The notes beneath the pieces are model-generated. The model worked only from the letters and a program-made list of their open reading frames with translations, was not told the origin of the DNA and did not search any database. 64,000 bases of DNA from Siphonodentalium dalli. Taxonomy: Eukaryota; Mollusca; Scaphopoda; Gadilida; Siphonodentaliidae. Each line of letters begins with the position of its first letter. Within the stretch, counting starts at the first letter, position 1. Below, piece after piece: positions 35,841 to 48,905 of this stretch. Position numbers and translations under genes: made by a program. The stretch covers positions 210,908,355-210,972,354 of the forward strand of contig CP136063.1 in NCBI GenBank assembly GCA_032622095.1, read 5' to 3'.

Positions 35841-37300
35841 GTGAGCGTTTTCTTAACATTGAGATAGCGCCAAACATGGCCATCTCATCATAAGTAACTA
35901 TCACCAACCCTCAACGTGGAACCGATTAAATATATGCTTCATTTGAAAGACATACACTTGTGGGCTTTTGTCATGAATCTGCGCTCTAGTCGTCTTTGGT
36001 CCCACCAAATGCATATATGTGTTAAGTTCTGTGGGGAGTTATTTGCATATATAATCAGTACGAATGTGTCTACACCGAATGTGGTGTACTGGATCGGACA
36101 ATTTAATTTAGCATAACATGCATGTTATCTATAGCGGAGACTTGGTTCAACTGTCGTGATGCTTGTTTCGACAGGTCATATATCAGTATACATGTATGCA
36201 ATGGCTCTCAAAATCCTGTTCATGTTGAATTTTCAAAGTTGCTATCTTTTTCCTGATAACTTTGTTCTCTATCCCGATCTTTGGTAACCGAACATGCATT
36301 GGGTGTTCAAACAAAATTAAACACCATTTTAGTCAGGAACATGTATATTTCACAAAGATCATGGACAGAGGTCCAGATATGAAAACAACAAAAGATGTTG
36401 AATCCATCTCCACTTAGAATAAAAATTTATGTCATAGAAGTGCATTCGCCCCGAAGCCCAAATTATCATTCCGGTAAAAAGGATAAAATCGTCATGTACA
36501 GCTAACAGTGACCAACTTTTGAAGTTTTGCGTTATTGATCTAAATATGTCTATTATTTAATTATACCTTGTGTTGTACTCTCTAAATGATGATAAAACAC
36601 CTGGACATTCGGCACAAACGCGGAATGTTGTCGCAAATTGAATACACGTCATACATGTTATGATCCGAGGGTCACCCGATGAATGTTTTTCTTCTTCAAA
36701 GAAACAGACCACCGCACTGAACGTTTAATAAGACGATTGCGAATTCGCACTCCCTTGTACTTCAGCTGTCGTATAAAAGGTACTTCATTTAAAATGATAA
36801 TTGTCGGTGTCATCTGATAATATTAAAATGGACACTATTTGGTGACATATTCCTATTTAGAACATTGAATGTTTACCTGTTAACAAACTGTTTGTGTGTT
36901 AAATCTATTCTTCGGTACACAAAACGGCTGCTCCGCTTGGGCGAGAAAAACAACCGGTGAGACATTCATCAGCTTAATTCAATAATTGCCCTTATAGTTA
37001 AACAAAGATTTGTTTTTTAACTGAGTACCCCAGTGCATAGATTCAGAACGCAGGTCCATCATTACAATTTGTCAATGCCCTAAAATATATATAAATATAT
37101 GTATTTATGTTTTGGTTCATCAATCTGTTGTTGTTATATGGTGACCCATGATTTAAATTATTATTAACACCAGTAGACCAGAACACATGCCCTTGACAAC
37201 AATTAGTCATATCACTATAAAACTTTCTTAACTTAATATTAGATTTTAAGTACATTTTAAGTACTGTTAGTACTATTACTAATTGTTGATAGCGGATCCT
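35841..37300. other. Intergenic, nothing recognised
   Basis: Unique-looking sequence without exon or element signals. Confidence 0.3.
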
Positions 37301-37305
37301 ACATA

Positions 37306-37728
37306 AGGCTACGTTCATACGCTGGCAAGTTTGCATGGTATGTTTTTGCGGGCATTTCGTCATAGTAAACCATATGGTGTCAGAATATGAACGGAACAGC
37401 GCACATAACATGCATCTTTACCAAAGCGAAAGAAGTGAGAAGTAACATTTATCTAATTCCACTTGTAACAGTGCTATTGGAATTTGTCTTCAAATACCTG
37501 TATGGTTTATTCTTGCGATATAATTGCGTGATATTTACAGGCAAATTCCGGTAGCATCGTTACTAGTGGAAATACAAAGATTTTACTTCGCACGTATATA
37601 GTTAGCTGTGGCACAGATGCACTTTATGTGCTTGTTTCCGTTCATTTTATGGCACCATATCGTTTTCTACGATAAAATGCCTGAAAACCATATATACCGT
37701 GCAAACTTGCCAGTGTATGAACGTACCC
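37306..37728. mobile_element. Element K with inverted ends
   Basis: Left ggctacgttcatacgctggc and right gccagtgtatgaacgtaccc are complements with few changes; the inner parts (aagtttgcatggta, ataccgtgcaaactt) continue the match. Flanks are TA/TAA-rich. The superfamily is uncertain; PIF/Harbinger-type TAA targeting is one option. A 122-codon minus-strand open frame here is not convincing. Confidence 0.65.
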
Positions 37729-38277
37729 TATAAGGGCCGCAGTGTGGATGGCGGCAGTTTTCTATGCTCTAGAATGTAATCAAACCAAGGAACGCATTAT
37801 GCCACCAGCTATCAAATTTCGGTTAAAATTATATCAACCAGAGTGAGTGGTCCTTAGGTTAGTTTAGTTGATGGAGTTGCTTCCCCTTGAGGTATACAAT
37901 TATCCCATTATTATATACGTAAATCTAACAACTCAAGCAAACACGAAACTGGTCTTGCTATATATAGTTGGACGTTTTCCAAGTGGGGGCCCTTCAGTCA
38001 AACATTTGATCGGAGCTGTATGAAATCAGGGTCCCTATAGTGGAACATCTATATTCTGCATGTATACATGTACATCTGGGGAAATTCACGTAATCTCATA
38101 AAACGTTTAACCTAACAACTAAATTGTTGATCCCATTCATATAGATATATAAAGACGATGATTGTGGGCCATGTGCCAGAATTGCCTCTAATTCATTAAT
38201 AGTCCGAAATAATTCGAGTTCGCGCGAGCAATCAATTCTTCCTTATTTGTACAAATTTACGCATGCAAATAGTCTCC

Positions 38278-39440
38278 ACATATTCGCGGAGCAATCGCTG
38301 CGACCTTTGTTTTAGAATGATTACTTTAATGGCTATAATTCACTTATCTTCGATATTTGGTACGTATGTTACATGCACATTACACATATATATACGCTGA
38401 ATCAGTTTCCCGTGCATCTTGATAAATATTAGTATTAGTATTTAGACCTATAGGTGTTCAGAATGAGTTGATATATATACCTCTATATATGGTACAAACA
38501 TGCAGTTGCAGCGAACGGTTTAATAGTTATAATGCAATTATCTTCGATGTATGGTTCCTGTATTATATGTTTCATGTATACAAGACATATTAATTTTCGA
38601 TGTATCTGAGGACAATATTATATTTTTATTTGACGTTTATATTTAGTTTCAGGAATCGGGTTTCCGACGTGAGTTGATATATATACTAGTCCGTGGGACA
38701 ATTATCAGCAAGCCTCTAGTTTAGAAGTTGGCTGCACCCACTCCAAAGGTTTCTATACATCAAATTAAAGGTCATAGCATCCGATTTTCTAGTTACCCGC
38801 TTCATAATGTTTCCCAAAATAGATTTATCAAGACAACTCCTATACCCCTAAACTAAACTAAAAATTTCATCGAGTGTCAGCGTATAAAAACATTATCGCG
38901 GTTATAAAATTAACATGACATCGTTTATATTAATCATAAATCACAATACAACGACATGAGATCCCACACTGAACCAATTTATAAGCTAGTTCGAAAAAAA
39001 ATGCGATAAATATTGTGCAATTGCGAAAAATTGCTTGGATTTTGTTTTAAAAGGGTCACATATAATTGGCTATAACTTGTGAACCACACAGGAAATTGAC
39101 CTGTAACATATCTAAAAAAAATGCCCCAATTTGGATGATAGAATGCCAATTATATTTATCTGAAAGTGCCATGTGGGCGTAAACATAACCCCACCCCCTA
39201 AAATATAATTTTCTCAGAAAAAAAAACCGAATTGTATAGTTTACACTTAGAATGCCACATGTCAAGTAGACTTTATAGGGGCCTACCTTTATGATATAAT
39301 CATGCAGGCAGTTGCAGAGAACTTCGTGTTAGAATGATTGCTTTATTGGCTACAATTCACCTATATAGACGATATTTGCAGGTATCTTACATGTACATGA
39401 CGTATTCATTGAGTTTCCCGCGTACATCTTTAAGCAAAAT
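38278..39440. repeat. Three diverged copies of a ~200-bp unit
   Basis: Units at about 38278-38480, 38500-38690 and 39300-39440 share 'gcagttgcag', 'gaatgattactttaatggctataattc', 'atcttcgat' and 'gagttgatatatatac' in the same order. The first two are near-tandem; the third is separated by about 600 bp. Confidence 0.6.
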
Positions 39441-39962
39441 ATAGGGGTGGCTTTCCGATAGTGTTTTGTTGTTTCATCAGGATAGCAATCCTTTAATGAG
39501 GAGGTTTAGATTGTAAGACGGCAAACTTCAAACTTGGGTCGGAAATAGCTACCGACTGTCAGCTGCTATACTCGCGACGATCGATGATATAGTGACATAC
39601 GCGCCCGTTTTGTAGAAACTGGTTTTGATAATTCAGGGTCCAAACCATAATTTCAAACTTGATAGCAAGAGCGGTAACCCACTGTACGTATAGTCAGCAT
39701 TATGTTGCCTCACAGAAGTCAGAGACTGAGATTCATGTGTCCACCCAAAATGACATAAACAAGAACGTGCACATCTCTTTATGTTCGTTTTGCGACATGC
39801 ATGCATGGGTCTAATGGATCTTGATAAGACAGTATTAAATTGTTAGATGTGGATGTGATTGTGAGGCAGGAAAGCCACATGCATGCACACAGTTCGCAGT
39901 TTTTGTGATTGGCACATTATATCAGCGAAATCTCCCCGCCCTTCAACTTATCGGCGTTTAAA

Positions 39963-40288
39963 TTTATTATATATTTTTGGAACTTCTGACTGCCTGTCTG
40001 TCTGTCTTCGTGTATGTATGTATGTATGTGTCTTATAGACTCGAAAACTGGTCGACTGATCCGACTCGAATTTGGTTTGTAGGCCTCCTTTGATCCCGGG
40101 AACAATATGGGCGGGTCCAATTTCACGTGCGACCGTGTCATTGACCTTGACATTGACCTCGCTCATATACGCTCATGTTTCTGGACCGATCGAACAATAG
40201 TTTGTCCGGACGCTGTATATTCTACCCAGACGGAGGCCATCACAAATAAATCACTAAAAGGCCCGACGAAGTCGGGCACATCAGGTAG
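39963..40288 (+). mobile_element. Mini-Helitron, copy 2
   Basis: 5' end tttattatatatttttggaa matches copy 3 with a mutated TC; a tctgtctgtctt/tatgtatg microsatellite follows. The 3' hairpin cccgacgaagtcggg lies shortly before a mutated terminus ggtag|t. Old copy. Confidence 0.6.
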
Positions 40289-40904
40289 TATATAATAATA
40301 GTGGATACTAAACTAGTTAAACTAACTTATACCCAAAGGACCAGGTGGGATTGAGCCCAAATACAATGCATTGCATGGACCCATTACCCTCAGTTGGTGT
40401 ATATAATACCACCTTGGTGCGTAACTGATGGATGTGGATTTCTAATAACGGATGCTGCATGAATTGCTGAGTATGCATGCAGCAACATAAAATGCAGCTT
40501 TGAGGAACCACAATTAAGCCACACCAAAGTGAATGGTTCGTCTGTGACAACACAACGCGCAGACTGTCCAATGATCGCGTCATTCTGGGGTAATTTGAAG
40601 GAGCAATTATCATGAAATTCTCTTCACTCGCACAGGATGTGCACGGTAATATAACCGATCCATTTTTCATGTGGCAATAACGCAAACCGTCCGCCCATCG
40701 CTATTCATGGTACTATATTCATGGATTAATAACGCAATTTAACCGATTTAAACTTCTATATACACCCTCGTGATCTCTTGATGTGGTTAGCGAAATCATT
40801 TCGAACGAATATTGCGGTGCGAAATTCCGCCTATAGACTATTTCGAAGGCAGATATATGTACTTGGATTTTCACTTGATCGACGTAGGGAGCGGAGAGAC
40901 ACAC
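40289..40904. other. Intergenic, nothing recognised
   Basis: A 122-codon minus-strand open frame at 40317-40685 lacks recognisable motifs or clear splice context. Confidence 0.3.
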
Positions 40905-40908
40905 TTAA

Positions 40909-41706
40909 CCCTTTATTTACTGAATTCATTGACGAGTAGTTCCCATGGGAATGTTCATATATAGGCTGTTTGTTGAATTTGGTATCTAAACAGTTCCCAC
41001 AAACTAATAAGAATTTGTATGGTCTGTGTCTATTTGTATTGTATCACCCCTGGTCAAGTGGTCCTGCTAATGTGCTATGATGCGGTTGGGTCCTGCTTAA
41101 TTGCTATGATGCTGTTAGGGCAAACTGATGCTGTTAACAAAAAGTACATTTATACTTTTTAAACTAGTCTTTTTCGCGGTGTTCCGATAATCTGAACATA
41201 TACAAGAAAAGCCGTTATGAGTATCAAACATTCAAAAACATATTTATTACGAAATATTTTTAATACTGGTTGTATTATAGTTGTTGTAAATCGACTATAA
41301 TCAAGATGGCTATTCACGTCGTTTTAGAAACAACCGCAGGCATTATTATATTCTTCAAAGATATATATGATCTTGGATGTCTCATACACATACTGATTTT
41401 TTTTTCTTCTCAAATCGCTCGGATTAGCCAAACACCACGAAAATGACAACTTTATAAAAAATAACGGTATTTTTTCGTAACGGCATCAGTTTGCCCTACC
41501 CGCATCATATCAATTCAGCAGAACCACCAGCATCATATCATATTAGCAGGACCACTTGACCAGGGGTGTGTATGTTATCCTTCTGCAGTTGTATCATCTG
41601 TTCGTATGTTTGTCGTCTGCTCATATATAATGAACATTAGAATATAGATCATTCCAATACATAATTTTATAATTGGGCGGGATAATCCATTTAGCAATAG
41701 AAAGGG
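40909..41706. mobile_element. Family C TTAA element, copy 6, with nested insert
   Basis: TTAA at 40905-40908 and 41707-41710; ends ccctttatttact and atagaaaggg. Interrupted by an inverted-repeat element at 41045-41568. Confidence 0.78.
41045..41568. mobile_element. Inverted-repeat element nested in C, 5-bp duplication
   Basis: About 110-bp inverted ends (cacccctggtcaagtggtcc). Flanked by tgtat direct repeats (41040-41044, 41569-41573). Each arm has internal near-duplicate units 'ctatgatgc' and 'gtcctgct'. No coding; superfamily unknown. Confidence 0.7.
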
Positions 41707-41729
41707 TTAAAGGTCAGTCTAAAGTGAAA

Positions 41730-42690
41730 TTCAAGGACTAGATCATGCCATAAATCTCTACTCCGGCCAACGCCCGTAGAGATCATATTCCACCAGTAAA
41801 TAACCTTGGAGCTTTTTGAGGTTTTGACAGGGAACCTTATAAAGTCGAAAATTAACGCGGGGAATATATTTCTTACTTATTATCTGTTCCTTAATAATGT
41901 ACTTCACTGTAGGTGATTTATGGAATTTCTCCTGCATGAGTAATAAATTCAAAATTTATTGCGACATCGGCTCACCAAGTCAGAGAAAAGCAAGCAAGTT
42001 TGAGTTGGGACATTCACCGGTAGAGCAATGCAGATGGAATAAAAGTACATGTTTAAAGACACGAAATGCCCGTTATGTGGCGAAAATGTATGGGATGAAT
42101 ACCATTTTGTTATTTTGTGTACTGAACTCAACGATCTGCGAGAAACCTATATACCGAAGTATTACTGGGAAAACCCTAACAGAAATAAATTCTACAGACT
42201 GCTGTCACTGCTTAACATAAGTATATTGAAAAGAGTGAGCATTTTCTTAAAATTAGCATTTATAAAGTTACCATGAAGCAAGTATTACATTATATTATAT
42301 ATAATGTAAATATTATATGAAACCATTTCAGAAAACATATTCCCAAATGTATTAGCATTATTTGTATTTATTATCAATATCATATAATATGATGAACTCA
42401 TTTATTGATATATATGTATGTTGTGTATTGTTTGTATAATGTTGTGTACATAAGTTGTATGGCATGTTGCAACTTAGATGTTGACTTTGCTAATAAACAA
42501 TTCAATTCATAAAGTACATTATTAAGGAACAGATAATAACTAAAAAATATATTTCCCGCGCTATTTTTTTGTACTGTATGAGGTTCCCTGTCAAAACTTA
42601 AAAAAATCCAAGGTTTTCCACTGGTGGAATATGATCTCTGCGGGCGTTAGCCGGAGTATAGAGATTCATGGTATGATCTATTGAAGAATG
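41730..42690. mobile_element. Element L: long inverted arms around a LINE end
   Basis: The left arm (about 41735-41910: 'actccggccaacgcccgtag', 'gacagggaacct', 'ctgttccttaataatgtact') recurs inverted at about 42512-42690. The loop is filled by a LINE 3' fragment. A single arm-like copy lies at 54770-54855. Terminal duplication not found. Confidence 0.72.
41950..42512 (+). pseudogene. LINE-type retrotransposon 3' end, truncated
   Basis: The frame at 42049-42276 contains CPLCGENVWDEYHFVILC (C-x2-C then H-x4-C) followed by LRETYIPKYYW and NKFYRLLSLL. This is the pattern of the Cys/His region after reverse transcriptase in many invertebrate LINE-like polymerases. An upstream piece is in another frame (GHSPVEQCRWNKSTC at about 42008-42052), so there is a frameshift. 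It ends aataaacaattcaattc, like a LINE tail. No RT catalytic motif remains. Confidence 0.65.
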
Positions 42691-42726
42691 TGACATCGGT
42701 AAGAAATTTCATGTCTGACACAACAT

Positions 42727-43105
42727 TAGTTGGAATTTTACACCATATATAGGTTTAAACTCTCTCATTGCTTGATATTCAAGCCAGTAATTAGTGGGGA
42801 ATTTGTTGTACAGACCAAGCGTAGCATATTTTTCTACTTTTTGTCACAATTTGTGTATGAAATGGCCATCGATCACCATATAATTATAGAGGGGTGTCAG
42901 GTTGGATATTTCAAACCTGACACCCGCTAAGGTTAAGATACTAGTTGGTAAGTTCCAACCCAGAGGAGGGAGGTTTACAAAATTGTATGGCATTTCTTGA
43001 ACATATGACTTTAGTCTGCTGCAGGGGGGCGGGGGTGTTGGAAATTTCAAGCTCAACTCATTTCTAAAATAAATTGTTTTATAATTGAGACTGGGATAAT
43101 TTTGC
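42727..43105. other. Intergenic, small palindrome only
   Basis: A hairpin 'gggtgtcaggttggatatttc' / 'caaacctgacaccc' at about 42894-42927; nothing else. Confidence 0.35.
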
Positions 43106-43109
43106 TTAA

Positions 43110-43500
43110 CCCTTTACCCAACAAACCGGCCAAAAACGCCCATATAAAGCTTCAACAGCCTAAAATATCTTGGGTCTGTCTCAATAAAACCATACAAATA
43201 TGGATATCATTGGAACCGGCTCATTGACCACATTGTGATGGTTACAGTTATGCCCTGTGCCAATGCATTCTCTTATATATGCGAGTCGACCATAGGTCGC
43301 CTCGCATATATAAGAGAATGCATTGGCCTAAAAAAAATCTTTTTTTAACACTTTTTACCATTTTTCTTACATTCTTTAACAATTTTATAATTTTTAATGT
43401 GTTAAGCCAATGCATTCTCTTATATATGCGAGGCGACCTATGGTCGACTCGCATATATAAGAGAATGCATTGGCACAGGGCCGTTCTGTTGGGTAAAGGG
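43110..43500. mobile_element. Family B TTAA element, copy 5
   Basis: TTAA at 43106-43109 and 43501-43504; 391 bp, both hairpins intact with loops ata and tat. Very similar to copy 4. Confidence 0.82.
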
Positions 43501-43504
43501 TTAA

Positions 43505-44364
43505 AGATATACGGTCGACCATTCTTGCCGCCCACTTCATCACATTTTTTGTCACGATCGTTTGTAGTATCATTTATATCGGAATCCCAAAAGCAGTCTA
43601 AGTTAACTACATATACCATGCATATATAAATAGCAGGTCTGATGTGGGGTGATGGAAAAGATCACTCGATCTACTCTCTTCAACAGCGGGTCTGAGTACT
43701 TGTCCTATAGTTTATATTTTCCGAACCGGAGGATTCCACGTCAGTGGCACCAATCAGAACTCGCTATCTATCGTAGCACCAAGATCAAAGAGTCCAATCG
43801 ATACGATTAACGTAGCGCGACGTGACGTAAATTAAGGAAATGACCGCAAGCGTGAATGCCGATATTGTAGAAATTAATTGGAACAATAAATATACATGTA
43901 TTTTGTAAAACTGCGTTCAAGAGACGTGTCCCCGTCATGCATGTACTGTAACCCTGGAATACGTACCATTTAGGGGCACTAATCCATGGACACACCATTT
44001 TATAGATATAAATTTAAACATAGCTGCCCGAACAAAATGGACGAATAAAACACAACCCCAAAAGTGTAACAAATCCTCGCAACCATAGTTGACCTTCATG
44101 CAACATCTCGATTGTCACACAACAATATGTTCGCCATCTACTTGCTCTCTATTGTGTATCAGGGGCGGCAGGAAAACGGCCTGTATTTTGGCCATGCCGC
44201 TCCTGTGCAAATTTTCAGGATATATTATTATATATTTTTGTTATTATGTATTTAATTGGTGCAAATAAACAATACAATCAAATCCTATATACACAAGCGT
44301 TCAGAGGAAAGAAATGTTAGCGGGAACACGATGCACTCAGTATCCGTGAATATGTGTGTACGTA
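43505..44364. other. Intergenic, nothing recognised
   Basis: Slightly higher GC with scattered CpG; no exon or repeat delimited. Confidence 0.3.
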
Positions 44365-45167
44365 AAGGGTCAGCTGCACGTTTGGCCAATATTTCCTGGT
44401 AGTTCTAAATGGATTTTCTCAAAATCTGCCAGGAATTTATTTGTGAAATTTGGTACAAGGGATTATTGTAATACAATATTTAAGAACCATCGAACAATTG
44501 ATTATTATAATCTCATTTAATTCACTTTTATGGCATGTAAAATATTAAAATTTCACCATTTTCAGGTACCAAGAACTTCTGTTAATTAGATTTGTTTCAA
44601 AAGTGCAGATCATATATCCATTGTATCATATCTGAAGATCATGGAAGGAGACTTAATTTTTCTTGATTCATGAAATTTTATGATTATTTTCACTTAGAAA
44701 GACAACTACCCACAAATAATTTTCTATATTTGATCATTTTCATGTTATTCATGTTGTTCAATGAAAATTTAATTGGGCTGAGATGAGTTCTGGGTCATGG
44801 CTTCATAACCAATATGGGGGTATGACACTATATTGTGCAATTAAAAATCTAACTCCACATAATGATACAAATGAAGCCTCCTCTCATGGAGCCAAGACAA
44901 TAAGCTGTTTGGCGATTGGACTGTTGTGTGAAATTATTAATTATTCTAGCAGTTCTTGGTACCAAAAGGGACAACAAAGAAAATAATATTTTCAACCTCC
45001 CAAATGTATTATAATTCATTATTTGTGTCACCTCTTAATAATTGCTCAGATTCTACAAATAATGAAGATGATGATATGTGAAATTCAAGATTTTTCGCCA
45101 GACAGAGAAATATTTGTTGAAAATCTCTTGCCATATTTGGCTGTATTTATGCAAAACGTGCAGCTCC
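44365..45167. mobile_element. Element M with inverted ends
   Basis: Left agctgcacgttt and right aaaacgtgcagct are complements. A second inner pair (ggtaccaagaacttctg, cagttcttggtacc) lies 200 bp inside each end. About 800 bp; non-coding. Confidence 0.6.
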
Positions 45168-45835
45168 ATCTTAACACAGACTGCCCAGACATAATCGTAT
45201 AAGAAATATCTTCTTTAACACAGATGTATTATTTGAAGCTAAAAAGAAGATTTTCTTTTAATATTGTAACTTATGACAACATCGCCTATTTTAGATATTG
45301 GCAATTCGATAAGTGTGTCTATAATAAGATTGTATTATCCAGGCGTGGTGCTTCCGGAATAATATATATAGTCACTTATCGCAAAACTTATGTAACCGAT
45401 CGTTGCATGTGCATATTACTCAAATATTGACAATTAAGATATGTTATATTTGAGTCAAACTTAATTGTACATCACCCTTCACGCGGTTATTTTAGTGACG
45501 AGTTAGTTGGCTTTGTGAATGCTTGAGACATGGGCGAATCCCAATTGACGTTGACTTGACGGTTGATGATATATACACGTATATCAGAATTGGTGGCGGC
45601 TCACAGGTCCGCAGAACAAACATTGACTCCGCCCCCAATAATACTTAAAGATGCATTATCGGGATTAACGCTCCTAAATTACTATTTCTTTGGCTTCGTG
45701 GGTAAAATATATTTGATTCGAGTCGAGGAACGCACCCATCAAAGCTCAGCGTGATCAGATATCGATTTTTTAAGTTTGTAAATTTCTCGAAATGCGCAAT
45801 TAATTTGTGGCCCAGAAACACGTCTTCAAACGGAC

Positions 45836-46090
45836 GGTCTCCGACAAAATTGCGGATGAAGATGGATAACTCTAAAAACAAGTGGTAATACGGCCAAATT
45901 TAGTGAATACTGAAGTGATAATACGGCCATATTTCATTGAACAAATTGTTTTGGGGGAATTTGATACCGTAGTTCACAGTGGTTAGCATTACTTTGTTGC
46001 AATTAATCGATTCTGATAACTAAAGCGTATTTGAAGAAATGTAGTTGTATATTGATGATATGGGGACTCTCTGATCGGATTGAGTACCTT
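45836..46090. mobile_element. Family J fragment (inverted)
   Basis: Ends in tcggattgagtacctttaa, the complement of the left end of J at 11098. 'gatgatatggggactct' and 'gatggataactct' also match. The other half is missing. Confidence 0.55.
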
Positions 46091-46416
46091 TAAGTCTATA
46101 ATATTATTGGGGTGGGTCAATTTTTCTTCTCGGGACCTGTAGAGGCACTGGCTTAGTATTCATTGCCTTTCCGCGCGCATTTTGTTTATTTGTAAATATG
46201 TTTATTCCTTGCAGTCAAACTTCATCGTAATATTTGCATTGTTTGAGTAAGCAAAAATAGATCTTTACAATGTTATGCGCAATAAGCGTAAACCTGTTTA
46301 AAATGCTAGGTCCTGACAGCGATAACAATACCCGTCTGCTGGCAGCTAACATTGTTAACATTATGTTATGAGTGTGTTTTTTAAAGAGTGTTTTTTCTTT
46401 AAAGCAGTTATTTTAA

Positions 46417-46574
46417 CCCTTCCATGACTGAAGCTTCCTGAAATGTTGCGAAAACCCCGCATGTGCCAATGCATTCTCTTATATAATGCGAGGCTCCGTA
46501 TATATGGGAGCCTGACATATATAAGAGATTGAACTGGCACTGGATCGTTAATGCTGCACCAGCTTTAGCTCCCG
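46417..46574. mobile_element. Family A single-hairpin derivative, copy 6
   Basis: Left cccttccatgactg after TTAA 46413-46416. Only one hairpin, diverged, then 'gatcgttaatgctgcacc' and a right end cut short at cccg|ttaa. An internal deletion removed one hairpin and spacer. Confidence 0.68.
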
Positions 46575-46847
46575 TTAAAGATTTGTTTTCTCTCTCCGAA
46601 GAAGTGATTTTTAAGAGCGTATTTTTGAAAGAAGTTATTTTAAAGAGCTAGAAAAAGATCAGATCCTATGAAAATAAAGCAATATACAAATCTTCCAAAA
46701 ACTGTGTATTATAAAATGGACATACAAAAGGGAACTATTAAATAAAATGCGCGTAGAGAGGCACAGGCGGTTATATCATAGTATAGCGCCTTTATACCTG
46801 ACATATAACTCTGAAAAAACATAAGAAAACAATTCCGGCCTTTGTGT

Positions 46848-46947
46848 NNNNNNNNNNNNNNNNNNNNNNNNNNNNNNNNNNNNNNNNNNNNNNNNNNNNN
46901 NNNNNNNNNNNNNNNNNNNNNNNNNNNNNNNNNNNNNNNNNNNNNNN
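46848..46947. other. Assembly gap (100 N)
   Basis: Exactly 100 N, the usual placeholder for a gap of unknown size. A frame reported across it is an artefact. Confidence 0.98.
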
Positions 46948-47164
46948 TAAATGTGTTTATGGAATGAGTGGACAGGGTTAATATTTTCTAAGCCAATTAT
47001 AAACCAAACGTTATTAAAAAATCCACAGAGGTCAGTGATATGAAAATATAAACTCAATTGGATAAAAAATAAAATATAGTTTAGTTATCAAATCAGATAG
47101 GAAAAAGTGTGGTGAAGGGTTAATTTCCAAGGGATAAACAGATTGACACAAAATAAGTAAAAAT

Positions 47165-47785
47165 GTTCTTAACAAGACAGTCAATGACTGTGGGGTCATT
47201 CACCAGACTGTAAAGACTGAGAAGACTGGGACTCTGAAGACTATAATAGTCTGTATGTTGTTATAACATAATTTATTTTTCAAAATTTTAATTGAAAATT
47301 GAAAAAAAAAAATTGAGCAAAGAGTAAAATTTACTGGGGTTTTTTTTATTAAATTTTTTGTTGTTTTGTTAAATTTAGCTAAAGGAGTTAAATCTAAAAA
47401 CTTAAATCTAAAAATAGTTTTTTTTCAAAAGATATTGACCCTGCCCATGTTTGCCCCAGTGACCCCATTTGAACAAATCTGAACCCCAGTAAACCAAAGA
47501 CCCTTCATACCAAATATGAATTCATTCGGCCTGATGCCACTTGAGAAGAAGTTGTTTTAAGAATTACTATGGAGGGAAAGAGTTATGGGCCTGGCTTCGG
47601 GAACTAATTGACCCGGTGACCTCATTTGAACAAATCTGAATACCAGTCACCTAGGGAAAATCCACACCAATTATGAACCCATTCGGTCCTATGGAGCTGG
47701 AGAAGATGTTCAAAGAATTGTTGATGGACGGACGACGAGTGATGACTTTTGCTCCACAGGAGACTTCGTCTCAGGTGAGCTAAAA
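47165..47785 (+). repeat. Dispersed repeat R, copy 1
   Basis: Starts near 'gacagtcaatgactgtgggg', includes 'gagaagactgggactctgaag', then units with 'catttgaacaaatctgaa' and 'agttatgggcctgg'. Ends 'ggacggacgac', a small hairpin 'ggagacttcgtctc' and 'aggtgagctaaaa'. The fixed tail suggests a SINE-like or Helitron-like 3' end. Confidence 0.6.
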
Positions 47786-48356
47786 AATATGTCACCAGTC
47801 TTAGAAACAAAATCCATGCAAGTAAAGGTGGATTATTATCATTATAAACCTGGAGATAGAATCTGAGAATTTAAATTAAAATATCACAAAAGCATAAAAT
47901 TGGTGACCAGGGTTAATACATGTAACCCATTAAATGATGGAACTGTACCCAGTATGTCACTTGAATGTATCATAGATACAATGCTAATATTTCAAATGTG
48001 TTGATAAACAAATACCACAGCTGGCACACACAATTACAGTAATCCCCCTGCTGCCCACTAGCAGAATGAATTCTAATTTATTGTTTATTTAATCTGAGAG
48101 ACCAAGTGTATGGTGATTGATGGGCCAATTCTATATCACCCAGATAATGGATCATTTTCAATTAATCTCAAGATGTCTGTATTTAAAATGGATCAAATAA
48201 ATTTTGATGGCATGCATTTATGTAGCTTAAAGTAATATGCCAGAATGAGGTCCCCAAAAGGTGAATTTAATGACACTATTCCGCAAGGCGGGCTAACATC
48301 AGGGTATAATGAGTTCAACTGGATAGTGGTGGTTAAGATTATAATATTGGAACAGC

Positions 48357-48785
48357 CAAGCCTGAATCTAGAGTCTGACATTTGCAGAATGAGGTCCCTA
48401 AAGGGTGAATTTAGTGACGCAATCCTGCAATGTGGGCTAGCATCATCAAATTCACCCTCTGGGGACCTCATTCTGCTTAGGCCCTCAACTGCTATGGGAG
48501 ACATAGAAACAGACTGATGTTCTCCAGTTAAAGTTGGTGATGTGCACCCATTGGGCACCTCAATTATCCATTTTATCTTCTGCAAATTTGGGGGATATAG
48601 AAACTAAACAGAAGTGAAAAGGTAAGTATAAATGTCAAATTAAGACCCTATATACTTCCCTGAAGATGAGGTATAAGGAGACCGAGGAGAGTGTATTTGA
48701 CAATGCTAGCATAATGTGCAGGGCAGCATCACTAAATTCACCCACTGGGGACCTCATTCTGCAAATGTCAGACACACAGGCATAT
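48357..48785. mobile_element. Foldback element E, copy 4, plus half-hairpin
   Basis: Left hairpin 48384-48477 and right hairpin about 48664-48762 with the shared core. Left outer end caagcctgaatctagagtctg. A separate broken hairpin arm at 48241-48300 belongs to another, truncated copy. Confidence 0.65.
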
Positions 48786-48905
48786 TGTTTTTATTTGATA
48801 TTAATGACACACATGGGACATGACTGTGAAGCAGTTGTTTACTGTTCACAACTGTCTGCCAGATAACATCTCATTATGACTGTGTTATTAACTCTCTCTG
48901 TCTAG

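Noticed and set aside
37043-37411. 122-codon minus-strand open frame
   Set aside because: Partly inside inverted-repeat element K; the C-terminal part is a tatata-derived run.
46776-47057. Open frame spanning the N run
   Set aside because: Depends on 100 unknown bases.
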